Below are positions 53,535 to 63,282 of a stretch of 64,000 bases of DNA, one piece after another. The DNA is taken from contig NZ_CP027806.1 of assembly GCF_003353065.1 (NCBI RefSeq), forward strand, positions 558,001 through 622,000. The letters are read 5' to 3'. How positions within the stretch are numbered: position 1 is the stretch's first letter; each line of letters begins with the position of its first letter. Position numbers and translations under genes: made by a program. The notes under the pieces were generated by a model, which did no database searches, had not been told where the DNA came from, and worked only from the letters and a program-made list of their open reading frames with translations. The DNA is from Cyclonatronum proteinivorum. GTDB lineage: Bacteria > Bacteroidota > Rhodothermia > Balneolales > Cyclonatronaceae.

Positions 53535-55145
53535 TTAATCCTCGAGGCAGCGCACAGAGAAGCCATTTCCTCGAAAGAAGTTCCTGCCACCCACTCCTGC
53601 AACGTTTTCATCAAGAAACAGAGCTGAAGCAAAGCGTTCGCCATAAATTGTACTTGACCAGTACCAGAATTTAATATCATCATCAATTCCATTTCCATTT
53701 TGGACTGCACGGCGGCCTGCTCGAGTAAGTTTAAGCTGAGAGTTGAATGCACCATTGGCGTTGTTGCTGCTCCAGCTGTTTCGCTCGGCGTTCCACTCGG
53801 CCTCGGTAGGCAGACGGTAGCCGGAGGGGCACGGATTATTAACTCCATTTACCCCTTGCCACAAATTGTCGTTGCGAGGGCTGCGCCAGTCGGAGGGACT
53901 ATTGGGTGCCAAAATAAAATCCCCGTGACCCGGCTGGTCGGTGCTGCTTAAGGTAGAGGTGGTTGGCGAATTCCGCTTTTGATGCCCATCAACAGCGCGT
54001 CCCCATTGGTACAGATCGCCATACGCTTGCGCATCGGTTGAGGATGTTGCTGCGCGGGATGCGCCCAGGTTACGATCCATCCAGGTGCGGCCGGTGGTTG
54101 GGTTGGTGACATTTACAACCTCGGTTTCTCTATCTATGGGCCAATCTGATGTAGTAAAATTATAAATATCCCCCCAAGCTGTAGCTAATTCGTTTGTTGC
54201 ATACGAACGTACGGTGTAGGTTTCTTCCAGTACCAAATCCTCCAATAAGACCTCAAATGTGTCTGAGGCAATGGGGGCGGCAATACATATATCATTTAGA
54301 TCCGGAGCTCCGGTACCCTCTACATAACATACCCCTGCTTCAGTTATATCCGCACCGCCATCATCGGTTATGGTACCTCCCGTTCGGGCAAATGTATCAC
54401 CAATATCAAAGGGTTCGGTTGTGGTTAGGCTTGGTACGCCGTCTCGTGTAGTAAAGGTTTGTTCATTTCCAAATACAGTACCAACAGCATTAGTAGCATA
54501 CGCACGAACAAAATACTGAGTATCAGGAGTTAGCTCTTCCAATGTAACTTCAAACGCACCACTGCCATTACCGGAGGTTATACACGAATCAGAAAGTCCC
54601 GAATTTTGTTGCGTTCCATAACAAACACCTCTTTCTGTGATGGTTGCCCCACCATCATCGGATATGATTCCTCCCGTTCGGGTTGTGAACGCCCGGATTT
54701 CTGTTACCGATCCTGTTTCTATTTCCGGCACGCCGTCTCGCGTTGTAAAACTCCGTTGCCCGCCATAAATCGTGCCATCGGCATTCGTAGCATAAGCTCG
54801 CACGAAATACTGCGTTTGTACTTCAAGACCGGAGATAATACTTTCAAATGTACCTATTCCCTCCCCGTCATTCGTGCAATCATCTTCAATCGTCGGATTT
54901 TCGTTTGTGCTCCAGCATACACCTTTTTGAATTACTCTGCCAAAGTCGGTTTCAAAAATACCGCCGGTAATGGCGGAAGTTGCGCGCGGCTGCACCGGAG
55001 CCGTGTTCAAATCCGGCGTTGGAATATAGGCTTCGCTTTGTTCATCATACGGGTTATCCAAAACCGGTTCTGTCGGACTTGTGCAATAAAGAAGCGCGGT
55101 GGCGAGCAACAGGCTAATCAGGAGGGGTTGGGTGAGGTTTTTCAT
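53535..55145 (-). CDS. FISUMP-domain lipoprotein with repeated Ig-like domains
   Basis: 536 residues from ATG 55145: 'MKNLTQPLLISLLLATALLY' then Cys, a likely lipoprotein signal with a loose lipobox. Three repeats of about 90 residues follow, each with 'TGG', 'ITEAGVCY' or 'ITERGVCY' and 'YFVRAYATNAVGT'-type segments, as in Bacteroidota adhesin-like proteins. The last 170 residues are a FISUMP domain ('GRTWMDRNLGASRAATSS', 'CPSGYRLPTEAEWNAE', 'YYWSST'-like 'FWYWSSTIYG'). Surface-exposed; ligand unknown. It follows the PEGA gene by 37 bases. Confidence 0.85.
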   Translation of the reverse strand: MKNLTQPLLISLLLATALLYCTSPTEPVLDNPYDEQSEAYIPTPDLNTAPVQPRATSAITGGIFETDFGRVIQKGVCWSTNENPTIEDDCTNDGEGIGTFESIISGLEVQTQYFVRAYATNADGTIYGGQRSFTTRDGVPEIETGSVTEIRAFTTRTGGIISDDGGATITERGVCYGTQQNSGLSDSCITSGNGSGAFEVTLEELTPDTQYFVRAYATNAVGTVFGNEQTFTTRDGVPSLTTTEPFDIGDTFARTGGTITDDGGADITEAGVCYVEGTGAPDLNDICIAAPIASDTFEVLLEDLVLEETYTVRSYATNELATAWGDIYNFTTSDWPIDRETEVVNVTNPTTGRTWMDRNLGASRAATSSTDAQAYGDLYQWGRAVDGHQKRNSPTTSTLSSTDQPGHGDFILAPNSPSDWRSPRNDNLWQGVNGVNNPCPSGYRLPTEAEWNAERNSWSSNNANGAFNSQLKLTRAGRRAVQNGNGIDDDIKFWYWSSTIYGERFASALFLDENVAGVGGRNFFRGNGFSVRCLED

Positions 55146-55182
55146 AACAACAGATATTGCATGGCGAGTTTGGGTATTTAAA

Positions 55183-57126
55183 TCAGAAACGGAGGGTGAG
55201 GTTGGCGCCCTGCGGGCCAAAGCCGGCCTGTACGGTTTGGCGGCGGTCACGGTAGCCGTAGCGGGGACGCAGGATGAGGATGTCGAGCATCTGCACGGCA
55301 TAGACGCCGCCGAATACGGCGAGGCCTAACATCATATTATCGTAGGCGGTATTCTGCGCACCGAAGGCATCGAGCACTTCAGCCCGGTAAAGGGCGGCAT
55401 CTTCGAGGGTGTTGGCCTGCTGATAGTTAAGCAGGGCGGTATCATAGCGGTCATTGGCTGCGTTATAATCGAGCCGCGCCCAAACAGTGAAGCCCGCCGC
55501 CGCGGCGGCACCCGCGAGGTAGAAGTAGCCGCGATTGCGGTTGGTGTACAGATGACCGGTGCCGGGCACCAAAGCCGATAAAAACACGGCCTGACCTCGG
55601 GAGGGCCGTAACAGCAGGGTTTCGTCAACGACACCGGCGGAGGGCACCGACACCCGGGTCTGCTGCCGGCCGAGGCGCGGGTGCCGGGCTTCAACCTGAT
55701 AGGTATCGGGTATCATCGAAAGGCTGACTTCCCCCTGTCCGCGGCGTTCGCCGTTGATGAAGATTTCGGCATCAGGCATATCAGCGGTTATGTTCAGGAT
55801 ACCGCGCGGCATCTGCTCGCGCCGCTGCCGGTCCTGCACGGCGGCGAGGCTTTCGAGCACGATAGTCGTATCGATGCGCACACCAGGGCGGGCGGTGACC
55901 CGCAGGCTGAGGTCGGCATAGCCCTGAGCCGAAACGACGACCGTCCGTACCCCGCGCTCGAGGTTGATTTCATTCCGGGTATTGGTTGCGGGCGCGTTGT
56001 TATCCGGGGCCTGCAGCTGGAAATTGGGGACGTTGGCGCGTACGCGGAGGGTTGCGAAGTCGGGATCGAGGGTGGGCGAGACAAAAACCGTTGCACCCGG
56101 GTCAATGCGGAACCTTCCCGTAAAATCCTGATAATGTTCCCTGCTGAGGCGGAAGGTATAGCTGCCTGTATCAAGCTTAAGCGGCTCATTAAACGTATAG
56201 CTCACGCGATATTCCTGATCCACCTGCTCGGTATTGAGAAAAAGCTGTGCACTTGGTGTGCCGATGGTCAGAAACCCAAAAGTGGGCGTCAGCACTACAT
56301 CCCGCACACTGGGCCGGAGCGGATCAACTCGTACGCTGATTTCCTTAGTTTCGTGATCCGATAGCTCAACGCGGATGTTGTAGGTTTGGGCAATGATATC
56401 CGTGAAGCTGTGCGGGGTTGTGTAGCGGCCGGGCAGGCCCTCGACCGTAAAGCTTGCGCCCGAAGGTTCCGAACGGATGAGGAGATCGCCCGTATCGGTG
56501 ATGCTCCGGTCCTGCGGCTCAACGGTTAAGTCGAGGACCTGCCGCGCCTGCAGGGGCCCCGTGCTGATGCGTGATTCCATGTAGCCCGGCGCGCGGAAAT
56601 AGAGCGCCTGACTTCTGGGATGGATAATCACGCGGTAAATGCCGTTTGCCGGTTCTGAAAGATCGGCAATGATTTCAAGGTTGGAGTCAATGCGCAGGCC
56701 CGGAATGCTGCTTTCCACGACAACCGCGGCGTATTGGGTGTATTCCTGAAAAACGGCAACCCGGTTCGAAGCAATCCGCTCGACCTGCATCTGCCGCAGC
56801 ACCTGTGCCTGTGTATCCTGCGCAAGAATCAGCGGAAGGGCGGTTAGGCATACAATCAGAAGGAGGGCGGTCCGGTAGACAGAAGCTGCTGTAGCGCGAT
56901 GGTGATGATTTCGGGCGGCATCAGTAGGGGAAGTCGTACACGGCTTTAATCCCTGACCGGCTGTTTGGTCCGCATTTGGGGTGTTTGATTTGTAGGATAC
57001 CCGGTCTTGGTTCAGCACTTGTGCGGATGGGTTGCGAAGGATAGCGTGCATCGGTATAGCAATCATAAAAAATTTATTCAAATAAACAGGCAATAAAGTG
57101 CTGTTTTGTAAGGCAAAGCGCGTCAA
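55183..57126 (-). CDS. exported PEGA-domain protein with C-terminal DUF5683
   Basis: Up to 647 residues. A hydrophobic signal ('RTALLLIVCLTALPLILAQ') sits about 85 residues into the longest frame; ATG 57051 shortens the leader, and no start immediately before the signal is visible, so the N-terminus is uncertain. The body contains PEGA repeats ('GDLLIRSEPSGASFTVEGLP', 'GILNITADMPDAEIFINGER', 'VSLSMIPDTYQVEARHPRLG'). The end has two membrane segments around 'LVPGTGHLYTNRNRGYFYLA', typical of DUF5683. Probably an envelope protein; partner of the FISUMP lipoprotein encoded downstream. Confidence 0.78.
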   Translation of the reverse strand: MTRFALQNSTLLPVYLNKFFMIAIPMHAILRNPSAQVLNQDRVSYKSNTPNADQTAGQGLKPCTTSPTDAARNHHHRATAASVYRTALLLIVCLTALPLILAQDTQAQVLRQMQVERIASNRVAVFQEYTQYAAVVVESSIPGLRIDSNLEIIADLSEPANGIYRVIIHPRSQALYFRAPGYMESRISTGPLQARQVLDLTVEPQDRSITDTGDLLIRSEPSGASFTVEGLPGRYTTPHSFTDIIAQTYNIRVELSDHETKEISVRVDPLRPSVRDVVLTPTFGFLTIGTPSAQLFLNTEQVDQEYRVSYTFNEPLKLDTGSYTFRLSREHYQDFTGRFRIDPGATVFVSPTLDPDFATLRVRANVPNFQLQAPDNNAPATNTRNEINLERGVRTVVVSAQGYADLSLRVTARPGVRIDTTIVLESLAAVQDRQRREQMPRGILNITADMPDAEIFINGERRGQGEVSLSMIPDTYQVEARHPRLGRQQTRVSVPSAGVVDETLLLRPSRGQAVFLSALVPGTGHLYTNRNRGYFYLAGAAAAAGFTVWARLDYNAANDRYDTALLNYQQANTLEDAALYRAEVLDAFGAQNTAYDNMMLGLAVFGGVYAVQMLDILILRPRYGYRDRRQTVQAGFGPQGANLTLRF

Positions 57127-57698
57127 TCGGGCTCATTTTGTAAGATATTTATTTTTGATGTGAGGAGGAAGTAAAAAGCGTGTGATGTGCTTCGCTTTGC
57201 GAGACGGTGGACGGCGGACCGCAGACCGCGGGGGGCTTTCGGGTAGTAGAGGTAGCGGTGTTTTTGTCGGCAAGGTTTTTTTGCGGGGTTTGGGGTTGTG
57301 CGTTGGGGCGGAAGGCGGATAAAGCCGGACAGATGTTTTTAACGACGCCCGTGTCAGTGTTTTCCGGCATTGGTGTTTTTACCGCGAAGCGCGCGAAGGG
57401 TATCGCGAAGGGCACAAAGGTTTTTTGCGGGGTTTGGATTTGGGGAAATTGCAGGAAATCCGCGCGAGCCGGATTTATGATTGCGCCTGTTTCCGGCTTT
57501 GGGAGATTCCTCACATGATGCTTCGAAGGATATTCGGGCGGGTTGGGATCTGAGGCTTCGAAGGGCTCCCTGCCAAATGAGAAGCGTTCGGAATGACACG
57601 CGGGGGTATGGGAAACAAACCATTTGATGGGCAAAACCTCCGGCAAATTCCCGCACAAACTACCCTCTGCCGTCCGCTATCCGCGGTCTGCAAACACA
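57127..57698. other. non-coding region between the S46 and PEGA genes
   Basis: About 570 bases. TTTTTTGCGGGGTTTGG occurs twice (near 57278 and 57421), and the stretch 57487-57600 reads like an intergenic repeat (CATTCCGAACGC on the minus strand). Open frames on both strands give low-complexity products without domains, so no gene is called. Confidence 0.5.
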
Positions 57699-57732
57699 AA
57701 AGCCCCGCGTTCCGGGATGGAGGCGGGGCTTT
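57699..57732 (-). terminator. terminator after the S46 peptidase gene
   Basis: AAAGCCCCGC (57699-57708) pairs exactly with GCGGGGCTTT (57723-57732). On the minus strand it is followed by TTTTGTGTTT, about 30 bases after the peptidase stop. Confidence 0.8.
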
Positions 57733-57763
57733 GGGGTGTGTAATCGCAAGGGCTTGTCGCGGC

Positions 57764-59977
57764 TTATCGCTGGTGGCGGGCGTCTTCGATTTCGCGGACG
57801 AGGCGGTCGGCACGGTACACGTGGCGGAGGGCTTCGAGCATGCCGCGGCTGTCAACGGATACGGCGCGGGCGCTCCGGTCATCGAGGATGAGGGTGCTTG
57901 AGCCCATGCTTTCCACGTTGCCGTCGAAGGCGAGGCCGACGATTTCAAGGCGGGTGTTAACGACCGGTGAGCCGGAGTTGCCGCCGATGATGTCGTTGGT
58001 AGAAACAAAATTCAGCGGGGTAGAAAGATCAAGGGAAGGCGTCGGGGTGGCCCAGCGCTCGGGCAGCGCCCACTGCGGATCGGTGTTGTGCGAGTGGTGG
58101 CGGTCGTACATGCCGTAGAAGGTCGTGTAGGCCGGGGCGATGGTTCCGTTGTATTCGTAGCCGGCTACGACCCCGTCGGCAATGCGGGGCGAGAAGGTGG
58201 CGTCCGGCGGGATGCTGGTGCCGTACACTGCAAACCAGCCACGGCCGAGGCGGGTTTCGAGCTGATTTTCTTCCTGACTGAGCAACTGAAACATGAGCGT
58301 GTTTTCATACAGCCGGCTGCCAAAGGCATTAAAGTAGTCGAGGCCGGGATCGGACCATTCGCGGAAGGCGGTTTCGGCGAAGGCTTCGGTTTGCTCCTGT
58401 GTGGCAAAGGCGGAGTTTTGGACGAGGGCTGCGGCGACTTCCGCTTTGTCGTGCCCGTTCAGTATGCGGCGCATGTAGGGGGAGTCGTCGCCGAGGAGGT
58501 CTGCGAGGTAGCGCAGGTGGTTTTCGATCAGGAGGCGTTCGTGCGCCGGGTCGCGGTCCTGAATGGCGGTCAGGCCTGCGAGGGCCTGCGTACGGGCTTC
58601 GGTGCTGAGATCCTGATGGACGAGGCGGTAGGCAACGAGGGCGCGCTGCAGCAAGGCGGAGCTGAGGGCGGAGTTTGGCTGCATGCCTATGCTCATGATA
58701 TACGGGTAGGGTGCGAGCCCCGCTTTTTGCTCCTGAATTTCGGCAATGCGCTCGATGATGGGGATGTATTCCGCGGCAAGGGCTTCATTATCGCGCAGGG
58801 CGGCGACGAAGTTGTTTTCGTTGTCGGTACGGCGGCCCATCAGGAAGGGGTCGCGGTGCGCGAGCACCTGTCCGCCGTAGAGTTTCTCGGCGTTGCGCAG
58901 GCTGAAGATGGTGTTACGGAGCTGCTGCGCTTCATCGGTGTCGGGATCGAGCTCGAAAATGGCGTCGAGGCTGTTGAGGGTGTGAAACAGGAAGCGATGG
59001 ATGATATCAAGCTGAAACTGTCCCGCGTAGGTGAGCTGTGCTACGGTGTTGAGGCGGGTGGTGCTTCCGGGGTTTCCGATCACAAAAACGCCGTCGCCGC
59101 TTCGCACGCCTTCTATGGCAAAGGGGAAGAAGAAGGGCGTTTGCAGCGGGGCATCATCTTCATACACCCGCATGAAGGTCATGTCGAGGTTGTAGCGCGG
59201 GTAGGTGAAGTTATCGGCGTCGCCCCCGTAGTACCCGATTTGCAGCTCGGGCGCCATTACCATGCGGATATCAAAGTAGCGGCGGAAGAAGTAGGCCGAG
59301 TAGCGTCCGCCGTTGAACAGGGACACGACCTGCACGACGATGTTTTCACTTTCATCGAATTCGGCGCTCAGTTCGGCCTGAACCCGCTGAATGACCTGTG
59401 AGCGGACCTGCGCCTGCTGCTCAATCGGGGCGGAATCGACTTCATCGAGGATCAGATCGGTGAGGTCGCGGATGTCGATGAGCTGATCGAGGTAGTAGTC
59501 TTCAATCATGCGCTCGTCGGAAAGGGTGACGGCGTAGAAGCCGTCGTCGAGGGTGCGCTCGCCTTCGCGGCCAATCTGCGTGATTTGGTCGCGCACGCAG
59601 TGATGGTTGGTCATCACGAGGCCGTTGGGCGAAATGAAGGAAGCGGAACAGCCCGGAAGCCGCAGGGCGCCGAGGCGGGCGCGCTCGAACCAGGCATCGT
59701 CGGGATCAAAGTTGTAGGTTTCGGCGAAATATTCGACCGGGGCGTGTTCGAAGGTCCACATGCGGCCGTTGTCGAGAATGCTGGAGGGGACCGGTTCGAA
59801 GGTCGGGAGCAGGGAAATAATTTCTGTTTCCGGTTCCGCTGCAGTTTGGGCAGCAGTGCCTGATTCGTTGGCCGGTGCGGCGGCATCATCAGCTGCCTGT
59901 TGGGGCGCGGCACAGGAAAAGAGCAGCAGCAGGCTCAGTGCTGCAAGCAGGGGTTTCAGTTGTATGATCTGATACAT
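57764..59977 (-). CDS. S46-family dipeptidyl-peptidase, lipoprotein
   Basis: 737 residues from ATG 59977: signal 'LKPLLAALSLLLLFSC' with lipid Cys near 22. Chymotrypsin-like catalytic elements: 'LVMTNHHCVRD' (His, near 124), and 'DIIGGNSGSPVVN' (Ser, near 667), 'IVGLAFDGNVESM' after it. This is the DPP7/DPP11 family of Bacteroidota and relatives, which removes dipeptides from the N-terminus of peptides in the periplasm or at the outer membrane. Specificity (hydrophobic versus acidic P1) is not decided here. Works downstream of the secreted M1 aminopeptidase in peptide feeding. Confidence 0.93.
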   Translation of the reverse strand: MYQIIQLKPLLAALSLLLLFSCAAPQQAADDAAAPANESGTAAQTAAEPETEIISLLPTFEPVPSSILDNGRMWTFEHAPVEYFAETYNFDPDDAWFERARLGALRLPGCSASFISPNGLVMTNHHCVRDQITQIGREGERTLDDGFYAVTLSDERMIEDYYLDQLIDIRDLTDLILDEVDSAPIEQQAQVRSQVIQRVQAELSAEFDESENIVVQVVSLFNGGRYSAYFFRRYFDIRMVMAPELQIGYYGGDADNFTYPRYNLDMTFMRVYEDDAPLQTPFFFPFAIEGVRSGDGVFVIGNPGSTTRLNTVAQLTYAGQFQLDIIHRFLFHTLNSLDAIFELDPDTDEAQQLRNTIFSLRNAEKLYGGQVLAHRDPFLMGRRTDNENNFVAALRDNEALAAEYIPIIERIAEIQEQKAGLAPYPYIMSIGMQPNSALSSALLQRALVAYRLVHQDLSTEARTQALAGLTAIQDRDPAHERLLIENHLRYLADLLGDDSPYMRRILNGHDKAEVAAALVQNSAFATQEQTEAFAETAFREWSDPGLDYFNAFGSRLYENTLMFQLLSQEENQLETRLGRGWFAVYGTSIPPDATFSPRIADGVVAGYEYNGTIAPAYTTFYGMYDRHHSHNTDPQWALPERWATPTPSLDLSTPLNFVSTNDIIGGNSGSPVVNTRLEIVGLAFDGNVESMGSSTLILDDRSARAVSVDSRGMLEALRHVYRADRLVREIEDARHQR

Positions 59978-60091
59978 GTAAAAGGATAGCTTGGTGAAGA
60001 GAAATTGGAATGCACCAAGGTACGGCATTCTGCATACAGGCGGAACCGTAAAAATGCAACAGGGTTGCAGTGCTGCCCCCCTGCCGATGTT

Positions 60092-60385
60092 TTACCCGCC
60101 TTCTTCCCGCAGCCTGAGCCGGACCGGACCTTTGGCGGTGCGGATATCAACCGGCTGACCTTTTTGGGTGACCCGGATCTTTCCGGCTTCGGCAAGTCTT
60201 GCGGCGGTTTCGCGTACATCCGGCATGTGATCGCGCCAGGCCGGACCGAAAAAAGACCTCGCCGGCTCGGAGGGACAAAGGGAAGCGTCAGGTCCCCGCT
60301 TTGCGGCAAGCTGCATAATCTCCTCTCTGAGATCGGGTTTTTGCATGGGCTGGTACGGTCTGATTTGATTTGATTCGCACGGCAT
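60092..60385 (-). CDS. DUF3253 family protein
   Basis: A 97-residue protein. 'LREEIMQLAAKRGPDASLCP' then 'SEPARSFFGPAWRDHMPDV' and 'ARLAEAGKIRVTQKGQPVDI' match the DUF3253 family of small winged-helix-like proteins. 'KGPVRLRLRE' ends the domain. Function unknown. ATG 60346 would give 84 residues and keep the whole domain. Confidence 0.8.
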   Translation of the reverse strand: MPCESNQIRPYQPMQKPDLREEIMQLAAKRGPDASLCPSEPARSFFGPAWRDHMPDVRETAARLAEAGKIRVTQKGQPVDIRTAKGPVRLRLREEGG

Positions 60386-60477
60386 AATTGCCGTAATTCG
60401 GATGCAACATCTGTAGTCCGAATCGGTACGACATCATTCCAACACAAAAAAATCCCTTTTCAAATCAGACCTTTTCC

Positions 60478-60654
60478 ATGAGCTGCCTTCGCCTGATTTT
60501 CGCCATTTTTTTGCCCCCGCTCGGTGTGTTTCTCACAGTCGGAATCCGGTTTTCGTTTTGGCTCAACATTTTATTTACCATACTGGGCTATTTACCAGGT
60601 ATCATTCATGCCGTGTGGATTATCGCGAAGCACGACGCTGAACCGCGTTATTAG
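60478..60654 (+). CDS. Pmp3/YqaE-family small membrane protein
   Basis: A 58-residue protein made almost wholly of two hydrophobic helices: 'LIFAIFLPPLGVFLTVG' and 'LNILFTILGYLPGIIHAVWI', ending 'IIAKHDAEPRY'. 'FLPPLGV' and 'LGYLPGIIHA' are signatures of the Pmp3/YqaE (UPF0057) proteolipids, linked to membrane potential and salt or stress response. Divergent from the DUF3253 gene. Confidence 0.9.
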   Translation: MSCLRLIFAIFLPPLGVFLTVGIRFSFWLNILFTILGYLPGIIHAVWIIAKHDAEPRY

Positions 60655-60683
60655 TTGACTCTGAACAGTAGTGTTTTTTCGGG

Positions 60684-60728
60684 CTTCACCTTGTCAGTAA
60701 GAAAAATTTCCTGTGGATAATGTGGGTT
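60684..60728 (+). repeat. degenerate end of a MITE
   Basis: TTGTCAGTAAGAAAAATTTC and GTGGATAATGTGGGTTAAG align with the right end of the MITE at 60808-61035 (TTGCCAGCAAGAAAATTTC, GTGAATAATCCGGGTTAAA). The other end is not visible, so this is a solo, decayed end. A weaker relative, GTGATAATGCGGGCTTA, is at 61259. Confidence 0.6.
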
Positions 60729-60807
60729 AAGGTAAGGCACGTAAAAGTGCTTATGGTGAAATGCTCTTAATGCCGGACTCGGACTGGAGTTGTGTGATTG
60801 GATCTTA

Positions 60808-61035
60808 ACCCGCATTATTCACTAATAAGCAGAATTTATTTGTTAAGTGTATGTTTAAATTTTGCTTAGCGAAAAACCCAGTAGCCCAAATTCGAGTGCG
60901 ATGTAAAGACGGCGAAATTTCCCCGCTGGCGGCGTTGAAGCTGAAAACTCATGCTCAGGGTACTTAGGTACCCTTCCGCTGAGTTTTCAGCTTCGCCTTG
61001 CCAGCAAGAAAATTTCTTGGTGAATAATCCGGGTT
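60808..61035 (+). mobile_element. MITE, copy 2 (228 bp)
   Basis: AACCCGCATTATTCAC (60808-60823) and GTGAATAATCCGGGTT (61020-61035) are terminal inverted repeats of 16 bp with one mismatch. AAGCTGAAAACTCA (60938-60951) and its exact inverse (60980-60993) surround GGGTACTTAGGTACCC, so most of the element forms a hairpin. Inverted relative to 26796-27011. From 61036 to 61491 nothing else is supported. Confidence 0.85.
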
Positions 61036-61491
61036 AAATCCCTGAATTACAGTTTTTTGAACAGAAAAAGCTTTCTGTATCTGTATATAAAACAAAAAGA
61101 CATCGCAAGAATAAAATGCTTTCAGCTTCTTGTCTGTGACGTCTGTCTTCGTTATACTCAATTGGTGAAACTGTGAGTTCTCGTAAATAATATTCAAATT
61201 TGACAAACCGAGGGCGCCTTCCAGAACATGCTTCAACCGTTAGGTGCCGTGCTCACAGTGATAATGCGGGCTTATTTAGCAAAAGTCGCTTTATAAGTTC
61301 CCGGCAATATCCCGTTTACTAAGTACGGAAGAATCTTCTGTTCGAAGTATTTAGTTTGCTTCGGGTGTAACATCCTGAACCGGCTCCCGGACTGTGGGTT
61401 GGTTAATACAAATTGTACGGCAAGTACTTTATCTGCGGCTGGTATTGTTGTGAGAATATTCAGCTCTAACGGTTACTTTGTGGGGAAAAAT

Positions 61492-63282
61492 TTGAGATTT
61501 AACGCTAAGGCTGTTTACCTGAAAACCGGAAAATTTTATTCCGGACTTTTGGTAATACTATTAGTGAGCGCAGTTCTGATTGCAGCGGTACCGCAGCGCA
61601 TGCAGGCTCAGGATGGTACTATTGCAGATACAAATATTCGTCTGTACACCCTTCAGGGAAACATGAGTCTGCAAACACATGCCTATTCTACGACCAGGGT
61701 TGCAGGTTTTCGCGAACCTTTAGGTATGCTTGCCAGCATGAACCTTAATTATTCGCTGCTGGGTTTTCGCTCAGGTATGAGTGTCAGGTATTCAACAGAA
61801 AACTCCCAATTCAGGCAAAGTATGAACAGGGTAAGCTTTAGGGCCGGCTGGAGATGGATTGATGTCGCAGCGGGCGATGTAAACCCGACTTTCAACCGAT
61901 TTAGCCTGCGAGGACTTAACGTAAGGGGTGGTGAAGTACAGCTCAGCCCGGGTAGTTTTTCGACCCATTTTGTTTTTGGAAGGGTAAACAAGAAAGTGGA
62001 TGCTTTTGGAGATGCAGATTTCCGGACGCTCAGCTACGAAAGGTGGTTGTATGGTACAAGGCTGCGTTTTGGCTCCGAGAGCAGATCCCATTTTGGACTT
62101 GGTGTTGTCTATGCGATCGATCGGGATGATGAATTAGTGCCATCAGCACAATCAGGTGATAATTTTGCGTTTGCCGGAAGGATTCCGGTACCGGAAGAAA
62201 ATCTGACCATCAGCCCTGATTTTCGCCTCATGATGTTCGGCAATCGCGTAGAAATGCGTGCAGAGAATACGGTTTCTGTTTTTACCCGTGATACACGGTC
62301 AGAGGCGCTCGATCTCAGTGAAGCCGGAATTCCCGATTTTGTTTCAGGACTGTACCGTGTTCGTACCTCAACCCGGGCTAACTTTGCAACCCTTATTAAT
62401 ACCAGATTTAACTTTAACCCGCTAACGCTTGCTGTTGGCTTTGAGCGTGTACAGCCAGGGTTCCGTTCTTTAGGTTTGCGAAATATTAAAGATGATGATC
62501 AAAGTCTTAGTATTCAGCCGCAGCTAATGCTGCTCAGCGGCAGACTTGGGATTTCCTCAAGCCTGCGATTCGGCCGGGATAATTTGCTCAATCAAAGAGT
62601 GTCAACCCTTTACCGCAATGATATGGCCGTGAATGTTCAGGCACAGCTGTCTCCGGAGCTGTCGCTTGCGGGTGGTTACAATGTGCTGATTAACAGCGCC
62701 CGAAATACCGGTACTGCTGACGATGATACCCTGCTAAATTATCCTGAGCAAACCATCATTTCTCACAATTTCAGTTTGCAGCCTTCCTATACCTGGGTAG
62801 CATCCTCGTCTACGCATTCTTTCTCTGTGAGCGCGATGTATCAGGCTCTGAACATCGATATTGATCGTATTGACCGTGATCTGAACAGTTCTTTTTTCAC
62901 CACTTCCTTCTCCTATAATTTGTCTGTGTTCAGCGGTTTCAGCCTGAACGGCGGTGTTAATTACGCCGGGGGCAGCTCGCCTGGAAGTGACTTTTCAGTA
63001 ACCGGACTCACGGTAGGATTAGGACATGCTTTTTTCGACAGAAAAGTAAATGTTAACCTGAACGGCGGTTTGTCACAAAATACAACCGAATCAGATTTTG
63101 GTGATCAGACGCTCCGGCAATCACAGCGTCAGCTGAATGGCAATGCTTCTGCCATTTACCGCCCTGCACGGCAAAGTACCATCCGGCTCACAGCCCGAAC
63201 AGTCAGCAATACTCAGATTCAGGGTACCGGTATGGGATTTCAGGAGTTTGAAGTAAGAATAATTATAGATCAGCGATTTTAA
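61492..63282 (+). CDS. outer-membrane beta-barrel protein
   Basis: 596 residues from TTG 61492, chosen because GGGGA lies five bases upstream and a signal peptide ('FYSGLLVILLVSAVLIAAV' to 'RMQAQ') follows; the frame is open from 61399 with another TTG. The mature protein is made of alternating strands ending in aromatic residues ('LNYSLLGFRSGMSVRY', 'FGLGVVYAI', 'FSLQPSYTW') and finishes 'FEVRIIIDQRF', a C-terminal Phe as in barrel proteins. No plug, TonB box or enzyme motif recognised. The next gene starts on the base after the stop. Confidence 0.72.
   Translation: MRFNAKAVYLKTGKFYSGLLVILLVSAVLIAAVPQRMQAQDGTIADTNIRLYTLQGNMSLQTHAYSTTRVAGFREPLGMLASMNLNYSLLGFRSGMSVRYSTENSQFRQSMNRVSFRAGWRWIDVAAGDVNPTFNRFSLRGLNVRGGEVQLSPGSFSTHFVFGRVNKKVDAFGDADFRTLSYERWLYGTRLRFGSESRSHFGLGVVYAIDRDDELVPSAQSGDNFAFAGRIPVPEENLTISPDFRLMMFGNRVEMRAENTVSVFTRDTRSEALDLSEAGIPDFVSGLYRVRTSTRANFATLINTRFNFNPLTLAVGFERVQPGFRSLGLRNIKDDDQSLSIQPQLMLLSGRLGISSSLRFGRDNLLNQRVSTLYRNDMAVNVQAQLSPELSLAGGYNVLINSARNTGTADDDTLLNYPEQTIISHNFSLQPSYTWVASSSTHSFSVSAMYQALNIDIDRIDRDLNSSFFTTSFSYNLSVFSGFSLNGGVNYAGGSSPGSDFSVTGLTVGLGHAFFDRKVNVNLNGGLSQNTTESDFGDQTLRQSQRQLNGNASAIYRPARQSTIRLTARTVSNTQIQGTGMGFQEFEVRIIIDQRF

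Noticed and set aside
57207-57518. 103-codon plus-strand frame between the PEGA and S46 genes
   Set aside because: Composition driven by G-rich repeats, no ribosome site, no recognisable fold.
57149-57658. 169-codon minus-strand frame
   Set aside because: Pro/Thr/Ser-rich product without domain; covers an intergenic repeat-like stretch and overlaps other equally long frames on both strands.
58088-59401. 437-codon plus-strand frame opposite the S46 peptidase
   Set aside because: Antisense shadow caused by GC-biased third positions of the real gene.
60964-61236. 90-codon minus-strand frame over the MITE
   Set aside because: Begins outside and ends inside the hairpin element; no conserved domain.
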